Positions 1 through 9,077 of a DNA stretch of 64,000 nucleotides are shown here, one piece after another. This DNA is from CAVSRC01 sp963798195. GTDB taxonomy: Bacteria; Pseudomonadota; Alphaproteobacteria; Rhizobiales; Kaistiaceae. The stretch is from the NCBI GenBank assembly GCA_963798195.1, contig CAWCSF010000004.1:186001-250000 (forward strand), written 5' to 3'. Made by a program: the position numbers and the translations under genes. Numbering within the stretch: position 1 is the first letter of the stretch; the number at the start of each line of letters is the position of its first letter. The notes beneath the pieces were generated by a model. That model saw nothing but the letters and a program-made list of their open reading frames with translations. It searched no databases and was not told the DNA's origin.

Positions 1-2
1 TC

Positions 3-254
3 GACAATGCGCCGCGCGGCCGTCGTCTCTTCTGCCGCGCCTGCCTGGACTGGACCGAGCGGCGATTTCACATCGCTGGCCATGTCGGCGCGATCATGTG
101 CACCACGGCGCTCGATGATGACTGGCTCCGGCGTCAGCGCGACGGCCGCGCATTGGAGATCACACCCAAAGGCCGCGAGCGCTTCCGGGCAGTGTTCGGA
201 ATCGAAGTCGATGCTCTTGCCGAACCCGAGAACGTTAAGTCGCGGGCGGCCTGA
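3..254 (+). CDS. ArsR-type transcriptional regulator, C-terminal part (5' end outside window)
   Basis: This frame is open from the left edge of the window and ends at TGA 252-254, giving the last 83 residues of a protein whose start lies outside. The fragment contains CLDWTERRFHIAGHVG, then WLRRQRDGRALEITPKGRER. This pattern (a Cys-Leu-Asp-Trp-Thr-Glu-Arg block, then a winged-helix wing with R..R.L.ITPKG) is typical of the C-terminal half of ArsR-family winged-helix regulators that carry an extra C-terminal domain. It probably binds DNA as a dimer; the ligand is unknown. The assignment is by remembered family resemblance and the N-terminal helix-turn-helix cannot be checked here. Confidence 0.6.
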   Translation, partial: DNAPRGRRLFCRACLDWTERRFHIAGHVGAIMCTTALDDDWLRRQRDGRALEITPKGRERFRAVFGIEVDALAEPENVKSRAA

Positions 255-369
255 CCACGGCATTTCGCGCCGCGCATTAACGGTGAATCAAGCTTGTTGA
301 ATCAGGCGGACGGAACTCTTGCCGCGGCGCGCTATTGTTGCAGCCGGGTGGGCCAAGAGGAACTTGGCA

Positions 370-570
370 ATGGCAAGCGAGCACGACACGGCCCTGGAGG
401 AATTCCTGAAAGTCTTCGACGCGCGCATCAGCGCTGCGCCGGTCGTTGAACGTCGTGTCGAGAAGGCCGACGCTCCAGTGCCTTCGAAACTCATCGAAGC
501 AAAACGCTCTACTGGACCAGTCGAAAACGGCTTTGCCTACTGGGAGTCCGGCAAGGAGCGCGCCGGCTGA
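370..570 (+). CDS. small hypothetical protein, 66 aa
   Basis: The frame starts at ATG 370, preceded by a purine-rich AGAGGA about 10 bases upstream, and ends at TGA 568-570, three bases before the convergent deoB stop. The product is short, charged and soluble, with an acidic amphipathic N-terminal segment (MASEHDTALEEFLKVFDARI) and a C-terminal GFAYWESGKERAG tail. No domain was recognised. An upstream in-frame start at 319 would add 17 residues but lacks a ribosome binding site. It could be a spurious frame; the ribosome binding site is the main support. Confidence 0.4.
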   Translation: MASEHDTALEEFLKVFDARISAAPVVERRVEKADAPVPSKLIEAKRSTGPVENGFAYWESGKERAG

Positions 571-573
571 GCG

Positions 574-1791
574 CTACAGGAAACTCCTCCCGTGCGGCCC
601 AGGCTTGATGCCGAGATGCGCCGCCACCGTCTCGCCGATGTCGGCGAAGCCCCGCCGACCGATCGCCGCCCCCTTCATTCCGTGCCTTAGCCCGACAATC
701 GCCACGTGCTCGCGCGTGTGGTCGGTGCCGGTCCATGTCGGGTCGTTACCGTGGTCGGCGGTGATGATGAGCAGGTCGCCTTCCTTCAGCACAGCGAGCA
801 GCTCCGGGATGCGCTTGTCGAACGCTTCCAGCGCCGCGGCGTAGCCGGGTACGTCCCGGCGATGGCCGTAGAGCGTGTCGAAGTCGACGTAGTTTGCGAA
901 GATCAGGTCGCCGTCGCCGGCCATGCTGGCCGCTTCCAGCGTCCGGTCGACCAGAGCCATGTCATCCGGCGCCTTCAGGATCGTGCCCGTACCGCGATGG
1001 GCGAAGATGTCGCCGATCTTGCCGACCGAATAGACGGTCCGGCCGGCCTCGGTCAGCCGGTCGAGCAGCGTCGGCTCCGGCGGCGGCACGGCGTAGTCGC
1101 GGCGGTTCGATGTGCGTTTGAACGTCTCCGCGGTCTCGCCGACGAACGGCCGGGCGATAACCCGGCCGACGTTCATCGGGTCGAGCAAGCGGCGTGCAAC
1201 TTCGCAGACGTCGTAGAGCCGCTCCAGGCCGAAATGCGTCTCGTGGGCCGCGATCTGGAAGACAGAATCGGCGGAGGTGTAGCAGATCGGCTTGCCGGTT
1301 CGGATGTGCTCGGCGCCGAGTTCCTGGATGATCGGCATGCCTGATGCGTGTTTGTTGCCGAGAATGCCCGGAAGCTTCGCCTCGGCAATCAAAGCATCGG
1401 TCAGCGTCTTCGGAAAGGCGGGCACCGTCTCCGGGAAATAGGTCCAGGCGAAGGTGACCGGCACGCCCGCGATCTCCCAATGGCCCGATGGGGTATCCTT
1501 GCCCGTCGAGGTCTCGACGCCGTAGCCGAAGATCGCCTCGTCGCCCGGAGCGCCCTCCAGTCCGGGCGGCACCGTACCGGTCGAACCCTTGGCCGCCCGG
1601 CCCAGCCCGAGCCGCACCAGGTTGGGGAGCTTCAGCGGTCCTGACCGCAGCCCCTCCCGGTCGCCGCGCCCTGCCGCGCAGGCCGTGGCAATGTGGCCGA
1701 GCGTGTCGGAGCCGACGTCGCCGAAGGCATCGGCGTCCTCGGCGCCGCCGATCCCGACCGAATCCATCACCAGAAGGAACGCGCGTTTCAT
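574..1791 (-). CDS. deoB: phosphopentomutase
   Basis: DeoB interconverts ribose-1-phosphate or deoxyribose-1-phosphate and the 5-phosphates in nucleoside salvage, in the cytosol. The 405-residue product matches the usual length. It opens with [12 protein letters not shown] (metal-binding Asp10), has the [12 protein letters not shown] active-site region near residues 94-106 carrying the phosphorylatable Thr, and ends with the alkaline-phosphatase-superfamily metal motif [19 protein letters not shown]. It is divergent from upp 134 bases away, so both salvage genes may share one control region. The start ATG at 1791 gives the normal N terminus. Confidence 0.95.
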   Translation of the reverse strand: MKRAFLLVMDSVGIGGAEDADAFGDVGSDTLGHIATACAAGRGDREGLRSGPLKLPNLVRLGLGRAAKGSTGTVPPGLEGAPGDEAIFGYGVETSTGKDTPSGHWEIAGVPVTFAWTYFPETVPAFPKTLTDALIAEAKLPGILGNKHASGMPIIQELGAEHIRTGKPICYTSADSVFQIAAHETHFGLERLYDVCEVARRLLDPMNVGRVIARPFVGETAETFKRTSNRRDYAVPPPEPTLLDRLTEAGRTVYSVGKIGDIFAHRGTGTILKAPDDMALVDRTLEAASMAGDGDLIFANYVDFDTLYGHRRDVPGYAAALEAFDKRIPELLAVLKEGDLLIITADHGNDPTWTGTDHTREHVAIVGLRHGMKGAAIGRRGFADIGETVAAHLGIKPGPHGRSFL

Positions 1792-1925
1792 GACTATGGA
1801 GGCCTAAGCGCAAGATTGTGGGGATTCAATGGGGACAACGCATTGCTTTGAGCCCGGTTCATTGGCGCCGCCGCCGATCAGGCGTTAAGGAAAGGCCATC
1901 CGCCGGCCGCACAGGGGAATCCGCC

Positions 1926-2555
1926 ATGCAAGGTGTCACCGTCGTCGACCACCCACTCGTGCAGCACAAACTCACCCTGATGCGCGACAAGACCACGTCG
2001 ACCGCGAGTTTTCGGCAGCTTCTGCGCGAAATCGCACTGCTGCTCACCTACGAGGTCACCCGCGACCTGAAGCTGACCACAAAACATATCGAGACGCCGC
2101 TCGCCGGCATGGACGCCCCGATCCTGGAGGGCAAGAAGCCGGTTTTCGCTTCAATCCTTCGCGCCGGCAATGGCCTGCTGGAAGGGATGCTCGATCTCGT
2201 TCCCTCCGCTCGCGTCGCCCACATCGGCATTTACCGAAAGCCCGATACGCTGGAGCCGGTCGAGTACTACTTCAAGGCGCCGGAGGATGTCGCCGATCGC
2301 CTCGTCGTCGTCGTCGACCCGATGCTCGCCACGTCCAATTCCGCCTCCGCCGCCATAGAGCGGCTGAAGGCGCGCGGCGCCCATGACATTCGTTTTGTCT
2401 GCCTGCTCGCCGCGCCGGAAGGCATCGAGCGTTTGCAGAAAGCCCAGCCCGGGGTGCCGATCTACACCGCGGCCATCGACGAATACCTCAACGACCACGG
2501 CTACATCGTCCCCGGCTTGGGTGACGCCGGCGACCGCCTCTACGGCACGAAGTAG
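1926..2555 (+). CDS. upp: uracil phosphoribosyltransferase
   Basis: Upp makes UMP from uracil and PRPP. The 209-residue product has the standard length when started at ATG 1926, preceded by CAGGGGA. The PRPP-binding loop [13 protein letters not shown] lies near residues 128-140 and the uracil-binding C terminus reads [17 protein letters not shown]. The PRPP loop has TSNSA where E. coli has TGGSV, a conservative variant. In-frame codons upstream (from 1818) would give an unusual N-terminal extension and are not preferred. It is paired divergently with deoB, consistent with pyrimidine and nucleoside salvage. Confidence 0.95.
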   Translation: MQGVTVVDHPLVQHKLTLMRDKTTSTASFRQLLREIALLLTYEVTRDLKLTTKHIETPLAGMDAPILEGKKPVFASILRAGNGLLEGMLDLVPSARVAHIGIYRKPDTLEPVEYYFKAPEDVADRLVVVVDPMLATSNSASAAIERLKARGAHDIRFVCLLAAPEGIERLQKAQPGVPIYTAAIDEYLNDHGYIVPGLGDAGDRLYGTK

Positions 2556-2636
2556 GCTTGCTGCCGCTGCCTTTCGCCGGATCGATCAGTTGTGCTAAGG
2601 CGCGGCCTCCCGAAAATTCCCGCAGGAAAAGCTCCC

Positions 2637-3401
2637 ATGAAATTCGGCGCTATCTACCCGAGCCTGAAGGGCCGCACCGTCCTTGTCACCGGCGGTGGGT
2701 CTGGCATCGGCGAGTCCATCGTCGAGCATTTTGCCGCCCAGGGGTCCAAGGTCGCCTTCATCGACATCAAGGAGAAGGAATCGAAGGCGCTGGTCTCGCG
2801 CATCAAGCGCAAGCGCCAGAAGGTCCATTTCGAGCACTGCGACCTGACGGACATAAAGGCGCTGAAGAAGGCCGTGGCCTCGATCCGCAAGACGTTCGGG
2901 CCAATCACCGTGCTGGTCAACAACGCCGCCCATGACGAGCGCCACACCATCGACGAGGTCTCGTCGGAATATTTCGATCAGCGCATCGCCATGAATCTGA
3001 AGCACCAGTTCTTCACAATCCAGGCCGTTGCACCGGACATGAAGAAGGCGAAGAACGGCTCGATCGTGAACATCGGTTCGAACTCGTGGATGGTCGCCTT
3101 CGGCGGGCTGCCGGTCTACACGGCCGCAAAGGCCGGCGTGCTTGGTCTGACCCGCGGCGTCGCGCGCGAACTCGGCAAGTACAACGTCCGCGTCAACCAC
3201 GTCGCCCCTGGCTGGATCATGACAAAGCGTCAGAAGGAACTGTGGGCGACGCCGGAAGCGCTCGAAAAGCTGATGCAGGACCAGTGCCTGCCCCGCGAAC
3301 TCGGCCCCGACGACATCGCGCGCGCCGTGCTCTTCTTCGCTTCTGACGAAGCCTCGGCGGCGACCAACCAGACCTACGTTTTCGACGGCGGCTGGCTCTA
3401 G
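2637..3401 (+). CDS. short-chain dehydrogenase resembling D-xylose 1-dehydrogenase (XylB type)
   Basis: A 254-residue classical SDR with the cofactor motif TGGGSGIG (18-25), NNAA (95-98), and the catalytic Ser148/Ser150, Tyr161 and Lys165. The N terminus AIYPSLKG and the block NNAAHDERH..DEVSSEYFDQRI..NLKHQFF..QAVAPDMKK closely recall Caulobacter crescentus D-xylose 1-dehydrogenase, which oxidises D-xylose to xylonolactone with NAD. Substrate specificity is therefore inferred to be an aldose, perhaps a pentose; it could act on another sugar. ATG 2637 follows CAGGAAA and fits the family start. An aldose 1-epimerase lies 2.4 kb downstream. No xylonate dehydratase is adjacent. Confidence 0.75.
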   Translation: MKFGAIYPSLKGRTVLVTGGGSGIGESIVEHFAAQGSKVAFIDIKEKESKALVSRIKRKRQKVHFEHCDLTDIKALKKAVASIRKTFGPITVLVNNAAHDERHTIDEVSSEYFDQRIAMNLKHQFFTIQAVAPDMKKAKNGSIVNIGSNSWMVAFGGLPVYTAAKAGVLGLTRGVARELGKYNVRVNHVAPGWIMTKRQKELWATPEALEKLMQDQCLPRELGPDDIARAVLFFASDEASAATNQTYVFDGGWL

Positions 3402-3519
3402 GGTTTCGGTAAGGCTCCATTAAGCCATCGGGCAAAAACCCGCAGAGGCTTCCCGCTTCTTAAGCCTCACCGTCCCATATTGCGGCTCGTTTTTGTGTTT
3501 CCGATCGGGAAAGCTGGCC

Positions 3520-4083
3520 GTGCTGGCTCGCGTTGCCGTCTTCGCTGTCGTGCTGTCCGTCGTCGCCGTGGCCGCGCCTAGGGTTGCGCCCGGCCTGCTA
3601 TCGGCGTTGGTCTCGCCGGACGTGGAGCAGGAGGCGCAAGCGCCTGTAGCCCGACCGCAGCCGGTGCGCAGTGCACGCCGCGATCCTGAGCCCGATCAGC
3701 CCCGGACGAGTGGCCGGAAGATTGTCTTGCGCGCCAACTCCCGTGGGCACTACCTCGCCAAGGCGTCGATCAACGGCCGCAGCCTCGACGTTATCGTCGA
3801 TACCGGCGCAACTTCCGTTGCAATCAGCGACGAAACCGCGCGCCGGCTGGGCGTCGCGCCGCCGCGCAGCGCGTACACGATGGAAGTCGGTACCGCCAAC
3901 GGCAGCATCAGGGCCGCGCCGGTCACGCTCAATGAGGTCCGAATTGGAAATCTTTCGGTGCGCAACGTCCGGGCAGTTGTCTTGCCGGGCGAAGCGCTGC
4001 CGGTCAGCCTCCTCGGCATGAGCTTCCTCGGCCGCCTCTCGAAGTTCGAGAGCGCCGGCGGTCAGCTGGTCCTGTCCCAATAG
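3520..4083 (+). CDS. membrane-anchored clan AA (retropepsin-like) aspartic protease, TIGR02281 type
   Basis: An N-terminal hydrophobic segment (about residues 2-24) anchors the protein. A proline- and arginine-rich linker and a retropepsin-like domain with the catalytic motif DTGATSVAIS (Asp94) follow, then LGMSFLGRLSKFE near the C terminus. This is the arrangement of the TIGR02281 family of alphaproteobacterial single-domain aspartic proteases, which would act as dimers in the periplasm; their substrates are unknown. GTG 3520 is preferred because GGGAAAG lies at a good distance upstream. An in-frame TTG at 3493 would add nine residues. The length of 187 residues is normal. Confidence 0.8.
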   Translation: MLARVAVFAVVLSVVAVAAPRVAPGLLSALVSPDVEQEAQAPVARPQPVRSARRDPEPDQPRTSGRKIVLRANSRGHYLAKASINGRSLDVIVDTGATSVAISDETARRLGVAPPRSAYTMEVGTANGSIRAAPVTLNEVRIGNLSVRNVRAVVLPGEALPVSLLGMSFLGRLSKFESAGGQLVLSQ

Positions 4084-4146
4084 AATCGCGCAGGCTTTTT
4101 CGGTCCGGTCGTCCGGGCTATGTGTGGGCGCTTGACAGGGGGGAGC

Positions 4147-5670
4147 ATGAATCTTCCACAGCCCGTTCCAGCACTGCAACCCAACAGCTACGCCTTCGAG
4201 ACCGTGCCCCTGGTCAAGCCGACCGGGTTCCGCGAATACGATGCGCGCTGGTGGTTCGGTATTCCGGGAGATCCGAGGCCGCCCGAGTTGAATCTGATGG
4301 GCGTGACCGCGCTCGGTCTCGGGATCGGCACGTTGCTCCACGAGTTGGGCGCCGGGATGGATGTCGTCACCGGCCACGACTACCGATCCTATTCTTCCGC
4401 GATCAAGGCCGCCCTCACGACGGGCCTCATGGCCGCCGGCTGCCGAGTCCACGACATCGGCCTGACCGTCACGCCGATGGCCTATTTTGCCCAGTTTGAG
4501 CTGAACGTTCCGGCCGTGGCGATGGTCACCGCCTCGCACAATGAGAACGGTTGGACGGGCATCAAGATGGGCGCCGACCGCCCGGTCACCTTCGGTCCGG
4601 ACGAAATGACGCGGCTGAAGGACATCGTCCTGTCCGGCGCCTCCGTTTCGCGCGATGGCGGGGCCTATCGCTTCGTCGCTGACATGCGCGACCGCTACAT
4701 CGCGGCGCTGACGGATCGTCCGAAACTCAAGCGCCGCATCAAGGCAGTCGTCGCCTGCGGCAACGGCACGGCCGGTGCTTTTGCACCCGACGTCCTGTCG
4801 CAGCTTGGCGTCGATGTCGTCCCGCTCGACACCGAACTGGATTGGACCTTCCCGCGCTACAATCCGAACCCGGAAGACATGGCGATGCTCCACGCCATCG
4901 CCGATGCCGTACGCAGATCCGGCGCCGACATAGGCCTTGGCTTCGATGGCGATGGCGACCGCTGCGGCGTGATCGACGAGACGGGTGCCGAGATCTTTGC
5001 CGACAAGGTCGGCGTCGTCCTCGCGCGGGATATGTCGGCCCTTCACGCAAACGCGACCTTCGTGGTCGATGTGAAGTCGACCGGTCTCTTCGCCACCGAT
5101 CCGGTGCTCGCCGCCAACGGCGCGACGACCGACTACTGGAAGACCGGACACTCCTATATCAAGCGGCGCGTCCGCGAACTCGGGGCGCTCGCTGGCTTCG
5201 AGAAGTCCGGGCATTATTTCTTCAACCCGCCCTACGGCCGCGGCTACGATGACGGTCTCATCTCCGCCATCGCAATTCTGGACCTGCTCGATCGCAAGCC
5301 AGCGAAGTCGATGTCGGCGCTGGTCGCTGATCTTGCCAGAACGTGGGGATCGCCAACCATGTCGGCCGAGTGCCCCGACGAATCGAAATATGCCGTCGCG
5401 GACAAGGTGCGCGAGCACCTGGAGCAGGCGCATGCCGCTGGCAAGACGTTCGCCGGCGGCGCGATCGTCGATCTCGTCACGGTCAACGGCGTTCGGGTCG
5501 TCACGGAAGACGGCACATGGGGGTTGGTGCGGGCCTCGTCGAACAAGCCCGAACTGGTGGTCGTCGTCGAGAGCCCGGTCTCGGAGGCCCGCATGCGCGA
5601 CATGTTTCGGGCCGTGGACGCACTGCTGAAGCAGAGCCCGGAGGTCGGTCAATACAACCAGAAGATATGA
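4147..5670 (+). CDS. phosphomannomutase/phosphoglucomutase
   Basis: An alpha-D-phosphohexomutase of 507 residues that shifts phosphate between C6 and C1 of mannose or glucose, supplying GDP-mannose or UDP-glucose for envelope polysaccharides. The phosphoserine loop VTASHNENGWTGIKMG puts the catalytic Ser at residue 130, the Mg-binding loop GFDGDGDRCG has Asp267/269/271, and a sugar-binding GFEKSGHYF block follows. ATG 4147 is preceded by GGGGGGA. ManB-, AlgC- and Pgm-type specificity cannot be separated from sequence alone. Its neighbour is an aldose 1-epimerase 114 bases downstream. Confidence 0.88.
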   Translation: MNLPQPVPALQPNSYAFETVPLVKPTGFREYDARWWFGIPGDPRPPELNLMGVTALGLGIGTLLHELGAGMDVVTGHDYRSYSSAIKAALTTGLMAAGCRVHDIGLTVTPMAYFAQFELNVPAVAMVTASHNENGWTGIKMGADRPVTFGPDEMTRLKDIVLSGASVSRDGGAYRFVADMRDRYIAALTDRPKLKRRIKAVVACGNGTAGAFAPDVLSQLGVDVVPLDTELDWTFPRYNPNPEDMAMLHAIADAVRRSGADIGLGFDGDGDRCGVIDETGAEIFADKVGVVLARDMSALHANATFVVDVKSTGLFATDPVLAANGATTDYWKTGHSYIKRRVRELGALAGFEKSGHYFFNPPYGRGYDDGLISAIAILDLLDRKPAKSMSALVADLARTWGSPTMSAECPDESKYAVADKVREHLEQAHAAGKTFAGGAIVDLVTVNGVRVVTEDGTWGLVRASSNKPELVVVVESPVSEARMRDMFRAVDALLKQSPEVGQYNQKI

Positions 5671-5784
5671 CGCTGCCGGCCTGCTCCCTGATGGAATTAG
5701 GCCGCGAAAACGGTGCTTTTTCCCTGTCGCCCGGTGCGGGTTCCATCGTTATGATGCCGCCGCCTGGTGGGGGAAGGGCGGACA

Positions 5785-6798
5785 ATGGCAGCAACATATT
5801 TTGGAAGCATGCCGGATGGCGGCGACATTCGCGAAATCGCGATAGCCAGCGGTGAATTGAGCGCCCGCATCATCACATTTGGTGCCGTCATCCGGGACCT
5901 GAGGGTGGATGGCGCCGACCATCCTTTGGTGCTCGGTTTCGACCAGCTTGAGTACTACCTGAAATACTCGGCACACTTCGGCGCCGTCGCTGGCCGGTCC
6001 GCGAATCGCATCGGTCGCGGCAAGTTCAGCATCGATGATCAGGCCTATCAGGTGTCGCTCAATGAAAATGGGCGCAACCACTTGCACGGCGGATTCCGCG
6101 GTTTTGGCGTAAGGCCGTGGACGCTTGTCGATCATGATGCGACCAGCGTGACTCTGGCGCTTGTCAGCCCGAATGGCGAAGAGGGCTATCCCGGCACGGT
6201 CGAAGCGCGCGTCCGCTATTCCATCGAGGCGCCGTCAACGCTGCGCATGGACATTGACGCCGTCACCGACGCGCCCACGCTCGTCAATTTGGCCCAGCAC
6301 TCGTATTTCAACCTCGATGATTCACCGGACATCCTCGATCATCAGGTGCGAATCTTCGCCGATGCCTATACGCCGACTGACGCCGACTCCATTCCGACCG
6401 GCGAAATAGTGACCGTCGCGGGCTCCGTCTACGACTTCCGCGCAGGCCGGCCGATTCGCCAGATGCGGCATGGCGAGCGGGTCATGTTCGACAAGAATTT
6501 TGTTGTCGATCGCAAGAAGGCCGACACGCCACGCCCGCATGCCCGACTTCACTCGCTGAAAAGCGGGCTCAGCCTCGACATCGCATCGACCGAGCCCGGA
6601 GTACAGTTCTACGACGGGTTCAAGCTGAACGTGCCGGTTGCCGGCCTGGGCGGCCGCCGCTACGGGCCGAGCGCGGGCTGCTGCTTCGAGCCACAATTCT
6701 TCCCGGATGCGCCGAATCACCCGGCTTTCCCAAGCTCGGTCCTGCGTCCCGGCGAGACCTACCGGCAGTCGACCACGTACGTCGTCTCGCGGGGTTAG
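5785..6798 (+). CDS. aldose 1-epimerase (mutarotase)
   Basis: A 337-residue GalM-type beta-sandwich enzyme that interconverts alpha and beta anomers of free aldoses. Visible motifs are NRIGRGKF, NGRNHLHGG (catalytic His near 99-101), LAQHSYFNLDD (the second catalytic His region) and a C-terminal FEPQFFPDAPNHPAFPS carrying the catalytic Glu. ATG 5785 follows GGGAAGGGCGG. It has no signal peptide, so it acts in the cytosol. With a xylose-dehydrogenase-like SDR upstream it may supply the reactive anomer for sugar oxidation, which is inference. Confidence 0.88.
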   Translation: MAATYFGSMPDGGDIREIAIASGELSARIITFGAVIRDLRVDGADHPLVLGFDQLEYYLKYSAHFGAVAGRSANRIGRGKFSIDDQAYQVSLNENGRNHLHGGFRGFGVRPWTLVDHDATSVTLALVSPNGEEGYPGTVEARVRYSIEAPSTLRMDIDAVTDAPTLVNLAQHSYFNLDDSPDILDHQVRIFADAYTPTDADSIPTGEIVTVAGSVYDFRAGRPIRQMRHGERVMFDKNFVVDRKKADTPRPHARLHSLKSGLSLDIASTEPGVQFYDGFKLNVPVAGLGGRRYGPSAGCCFEPQFFPDAPNHPAFPSSVLRPGETYRQSTTYVVSRG

Positions 6799-6836
6799 CG
6801 CCGCTTTCCGTCGCGCGATCGATCGGGCAGGATGGC

Positions 6837-7799
6837 GTGGGCGGCGGCATGCCCTGGGAGTGTGCGGCTTTGCGGTTGATTGCAGGGATTGCGCGGGCGC
6901 TTCTGCCGTTCGCCTTGGCGGTGCTGGTCTTTGCGGCTGGCTCCGCCCGCGCCGATTGGCGCGACGATTTCAAGGTGCTGCGGATTGGCATCGTCGCTAC
7001 GAATGGCGCCGCCTATGACATCGCGCGGCTCGAACCGTTCCGGGCCTATCTTGAGGGGCGGCTTGGCGTCCCGGTCGAGATAGTTGCAACCGCCTCGTAC
7101 GACGCACTGATCGATGCGCAGGTTTCGGCCCGCGTTCAGTACGCGATCCACACTGCGGCCAGTTACGTCACCACCGAGGTGACCTGCGACTGCGTCGATC
7201 CTGTCGCGCTTCCCTCCGCCGCGGACGGCGGCCACGGTTTCCATTCCGTCCTCGTCGCGCACGCGGACAGCCCGATCGCGACCCTTGCGGACGCAAAAGG
7301 CAGGCGGCTGGCGCTCTCCGGACCCGATTCCATCGCCGGACGTCTCGTTCCCATGAAGGCGCTCGCCAAGGAAGGCATCGACCCGCCGTCCTATTTCTCG
7401 AAAGTGGTCACGGCCGCCAATCCCGAGCAGGCGATTACGATGCTTTTCACAGACGAGGCAGATCTCGCGGCCGGGTGGTCGAGCCTTACTGGCGATGCCG
7501 ACGGCGGCTACTCCTTTGGCGTTTTCACCCGCATGGTCGCGGATGGCGCTCTGGCGATGAATCGTCTCCGCCTGGTCTGGACATCGCCGTTGATTCCGTT
7601 CGGCCCGCACGTTCTCCGTCGCGACCTGCCCGAAGAGCTGAAATCCCTGATTGCCGAATCGCTGATGGCGATGGCCGGCGAGGCGCCGGACGCTCTCGAC
7701 TCGGTCGATGGATCGAGCATCGGCGGCGGCGGATTCGTGCCGGTCACGGCGCGTGATTATGCGGTCATACGTGAACTGGTCGCAGATACAGGCGGCTAG
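6837..7799 (+). CDS. PhnD-type periplasmic substrate-binding protein (orphan)
   Basis: The 320-residue product has a hydrophobic signal segment ending near SARADWRDDF (about residue 40), then LRIGIVATN..., LEPFRAYLEGRLGVPVEIVATASYDALIDA and LADAKGRRLALSGPDSIAGRLVPMKAL, which match the phosphate/phosphite/phosphonate binding fold (PhnD-like, type 2 periplasmic binding protein). No permease or ATPase gene adjoins it, so it could serve a remote transporter or act as a sensor input. The ligand is unknown. The start is uncertain: GTG 6837 has AGGA only four bases upstream, and ATG 6849 is an alternative. Confidence 0.72.
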   Translation: MGGGMPWECAALRLIAGIARALLPFALAVLVFAAGSARADWRDDFKVLRIGIVATNGAAYDIARLEPFRAYLEGRLGVPVEIVATASYDALIDAQVSARVQYAIHTAASYVTTEVTCDCVDPVALPSAADGGHGFHSVLVAHADSPIATLADAKGRRLALSGPDSIAGRLVPMKALAKEGIDPPSYFSKVVTAANPEQAITMLFTDEADLAAGWSSLTGDADGGYSFGVFTRMVADGALAMNRLRLVWTSPLIPFGPHVLRRDLPEELKSLIAESLMAMAGEAPDALDSVDGSSIGGGGFVPVTARDYAVIRELVADTGG

Positions 7800-7809
7800 A
7801 TCGTCGCGC

Positions 7810-8382
7810 CTAGGGGTATTGCGGCGGCCGTTTGATCTCGTCGCTGAGACGCGGACGCAAATAGAACTGGTCCCGAAGATCGAAGCTACCGGTCAACACG
7901 TAACCTATGGAGGGCGTGTAGGGGTAGTGCACTTCCGCCGTCACCAGGAACGAATTCTTTTGCTGCAACGCGGTTGGCAGCGTGATGCTGCCTCCCTTCG
8001 TCAGCGGCGTGGTGTGGCGCGCATCGCTCCACGCGACAGTCGCCTTGCCATCCTTGTCGATGCTCACGCCGGATACCCGGATCGTCAAAGAATTCACCGA
8101 GTAAGGAGCGACTACCGCTTCGGCAGCGTCCAGGATGTTGCTCATGTCGGTATTGGAGATCGTCTTCGACTGAGCCACCAGATCGCCGAGGGAACTGGCG
8201 ACGTGCGTCACCTTGCGGCTAATGGTCAGCGCCTCGCTGATTTGGATGCCGCCGATGTAGAGAGTCATCATCAGGGGAAGCAGGAGTGCGAACTCCACGG
8301 CGGAGACGCCTGAGCGGTCCCGCGCTAGGCGCAGCAATGGCCGCGCCCAGCGGTCTCTGATCTTCTTCCCCGCCATCACCAT
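7810..8382 (-). CDS. TadE/TadG-like pilus assembly protein (second copy)
   Basis: A 190-residue protein with the pseudopilin-like N-terminal pattern DRSGVSAVEFALLLPLMM (residues 22-39): a Gly followed by a hydrophobic helix with Glu at +5, typical of TadE-family minor pilins processed by the Tad prepilin peptidase. The rest is a beta-rich periplasmic domain. Its start overlaps the stop of the upstream tadE-like gene (TGATG arrangement at 8376; an earlier in-frame ATG at 8382), so the two are translationally coupled. It probably acts in Flp pilus assembly with the genes across the intergenic region. Confidence 0.78.
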   Translation of the reverse strand: MVMAGKKIRDRWARPLLRLARDRSGVSAVEFALLLPLMMTLYIGGIQISEALTISRKVTHVASSLGDLVAQSKTISNTDMSNILDAAEAVVAPYSVNSLTIRVSGVSIDKDGKATVAWSDARHTTPLTKGGSITLPTALQQKNSFLVTAEVHYPYTPSIGYVLTGSFDLRDQFYLRPRLSDEIKRPPQYP

Positions 8383-8945
8383 GGAAATGGCTCGTTGCGG
8401 AACGCAGCCGTGGCAACGAGAAGATGCTTGCCGTTCGGCATGTTGGCCAGGTCATTACCCATTTGCGGAACGAACACCGGCCACTCGTAGTAGGCGCGCA
8501 CGACTACGATGTCGCCGCCTTTTCCCGGCTCATACTTCTCGGTGACCTTGAGATTGCCGCTGCCATCGACCGGGACGCCGAGGTCGATGGAATCGAATGT
8601 CGTGTATTTGCGCACGTCTAGTTTCAGTCCGGCCGGGCAAGTGAACAGGGTCATGATCTGATTGCAGATCTGCGCCTTGAAATTGTTCGCATCGAAACCC
8701 TGTTGCTGGGCCTGTCCGGTTCGGATCAGGCGTGCCGAATTCGCGACCGCCGTTTCCATTGTCTGGCCCGCGAAGAAGAGGAGTGACGTCTCAATGATGG
8801 CGAACATCAATGCGAAGAAGGGAAGCGCCACGATGGAGAATTCGACGGCAGTCGCGCCACGCTCGTCGCGGCCGAAGCGGGCGAGACCCAACCTGGCTGC
8901 AACGCGGCCGGCGGTTCCCAATATCGATGCGGCGAATGATGACAT
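8376..8945 (-). CDS. TadE-like minor pilin / pilus assembly protein (first copy)
   Basis: A 189-residue protein with the segment DERGATAVEFSIVALPFFAL (about residues 27-46), the TadE signature that mimics the Flp processing site (Gly then ATAVEF), followed by a transmembrane helix and a periplasmic domain. A Cys pair (FKAQICNQIMTLFTCPAG) may form a disulfide. It is the first gene of a two-gene minus-strand unit that faces away from the flp-cpa operon. TadE proteins are needed for Flp pilus formation in Aggregatibacter; the role here is by family. Confidence 0.82.
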   Translation of the reverse strand: MSSFAASILGTAGRVAARLGLARFGRDERGATAVEFSIVALPFFALMFAIIETSLLFFAGQTMETAVANSARLIRTGQAQQQGFDANNFKAQICNQIMTLFTCPAGLKLDVRKYTTFDSIDLGVPVDGSGNLKVTEKYEPGKGGDIVVVRAYYEWPVFVPQMGNDLANMPNGKHLLVATAAFRNEPFPW

Positions 8946-9077
8946 GGCGAAAGCGACCCGGCAGCGCCGGGTGTAAAAGTCCGGCGCACGCTAGGTCGTA
9001 ACAGGCAACAATTTAGGAACGGTTGCGGTGTTTGGCGAAAAACCGACGGGATGCAGTTACCTGCCGCTAACCACGTT

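Noticed and set aside
3598..5652. 684-codon open frame on the minus strand opposite the protease and phosphomannomutase genes
   Set aside because: It is a shadow of high-GC third-codon bias; the plus-strand frames carry clear catalytic motifs, and this one is His/Arg/Asp-rich with no domain.
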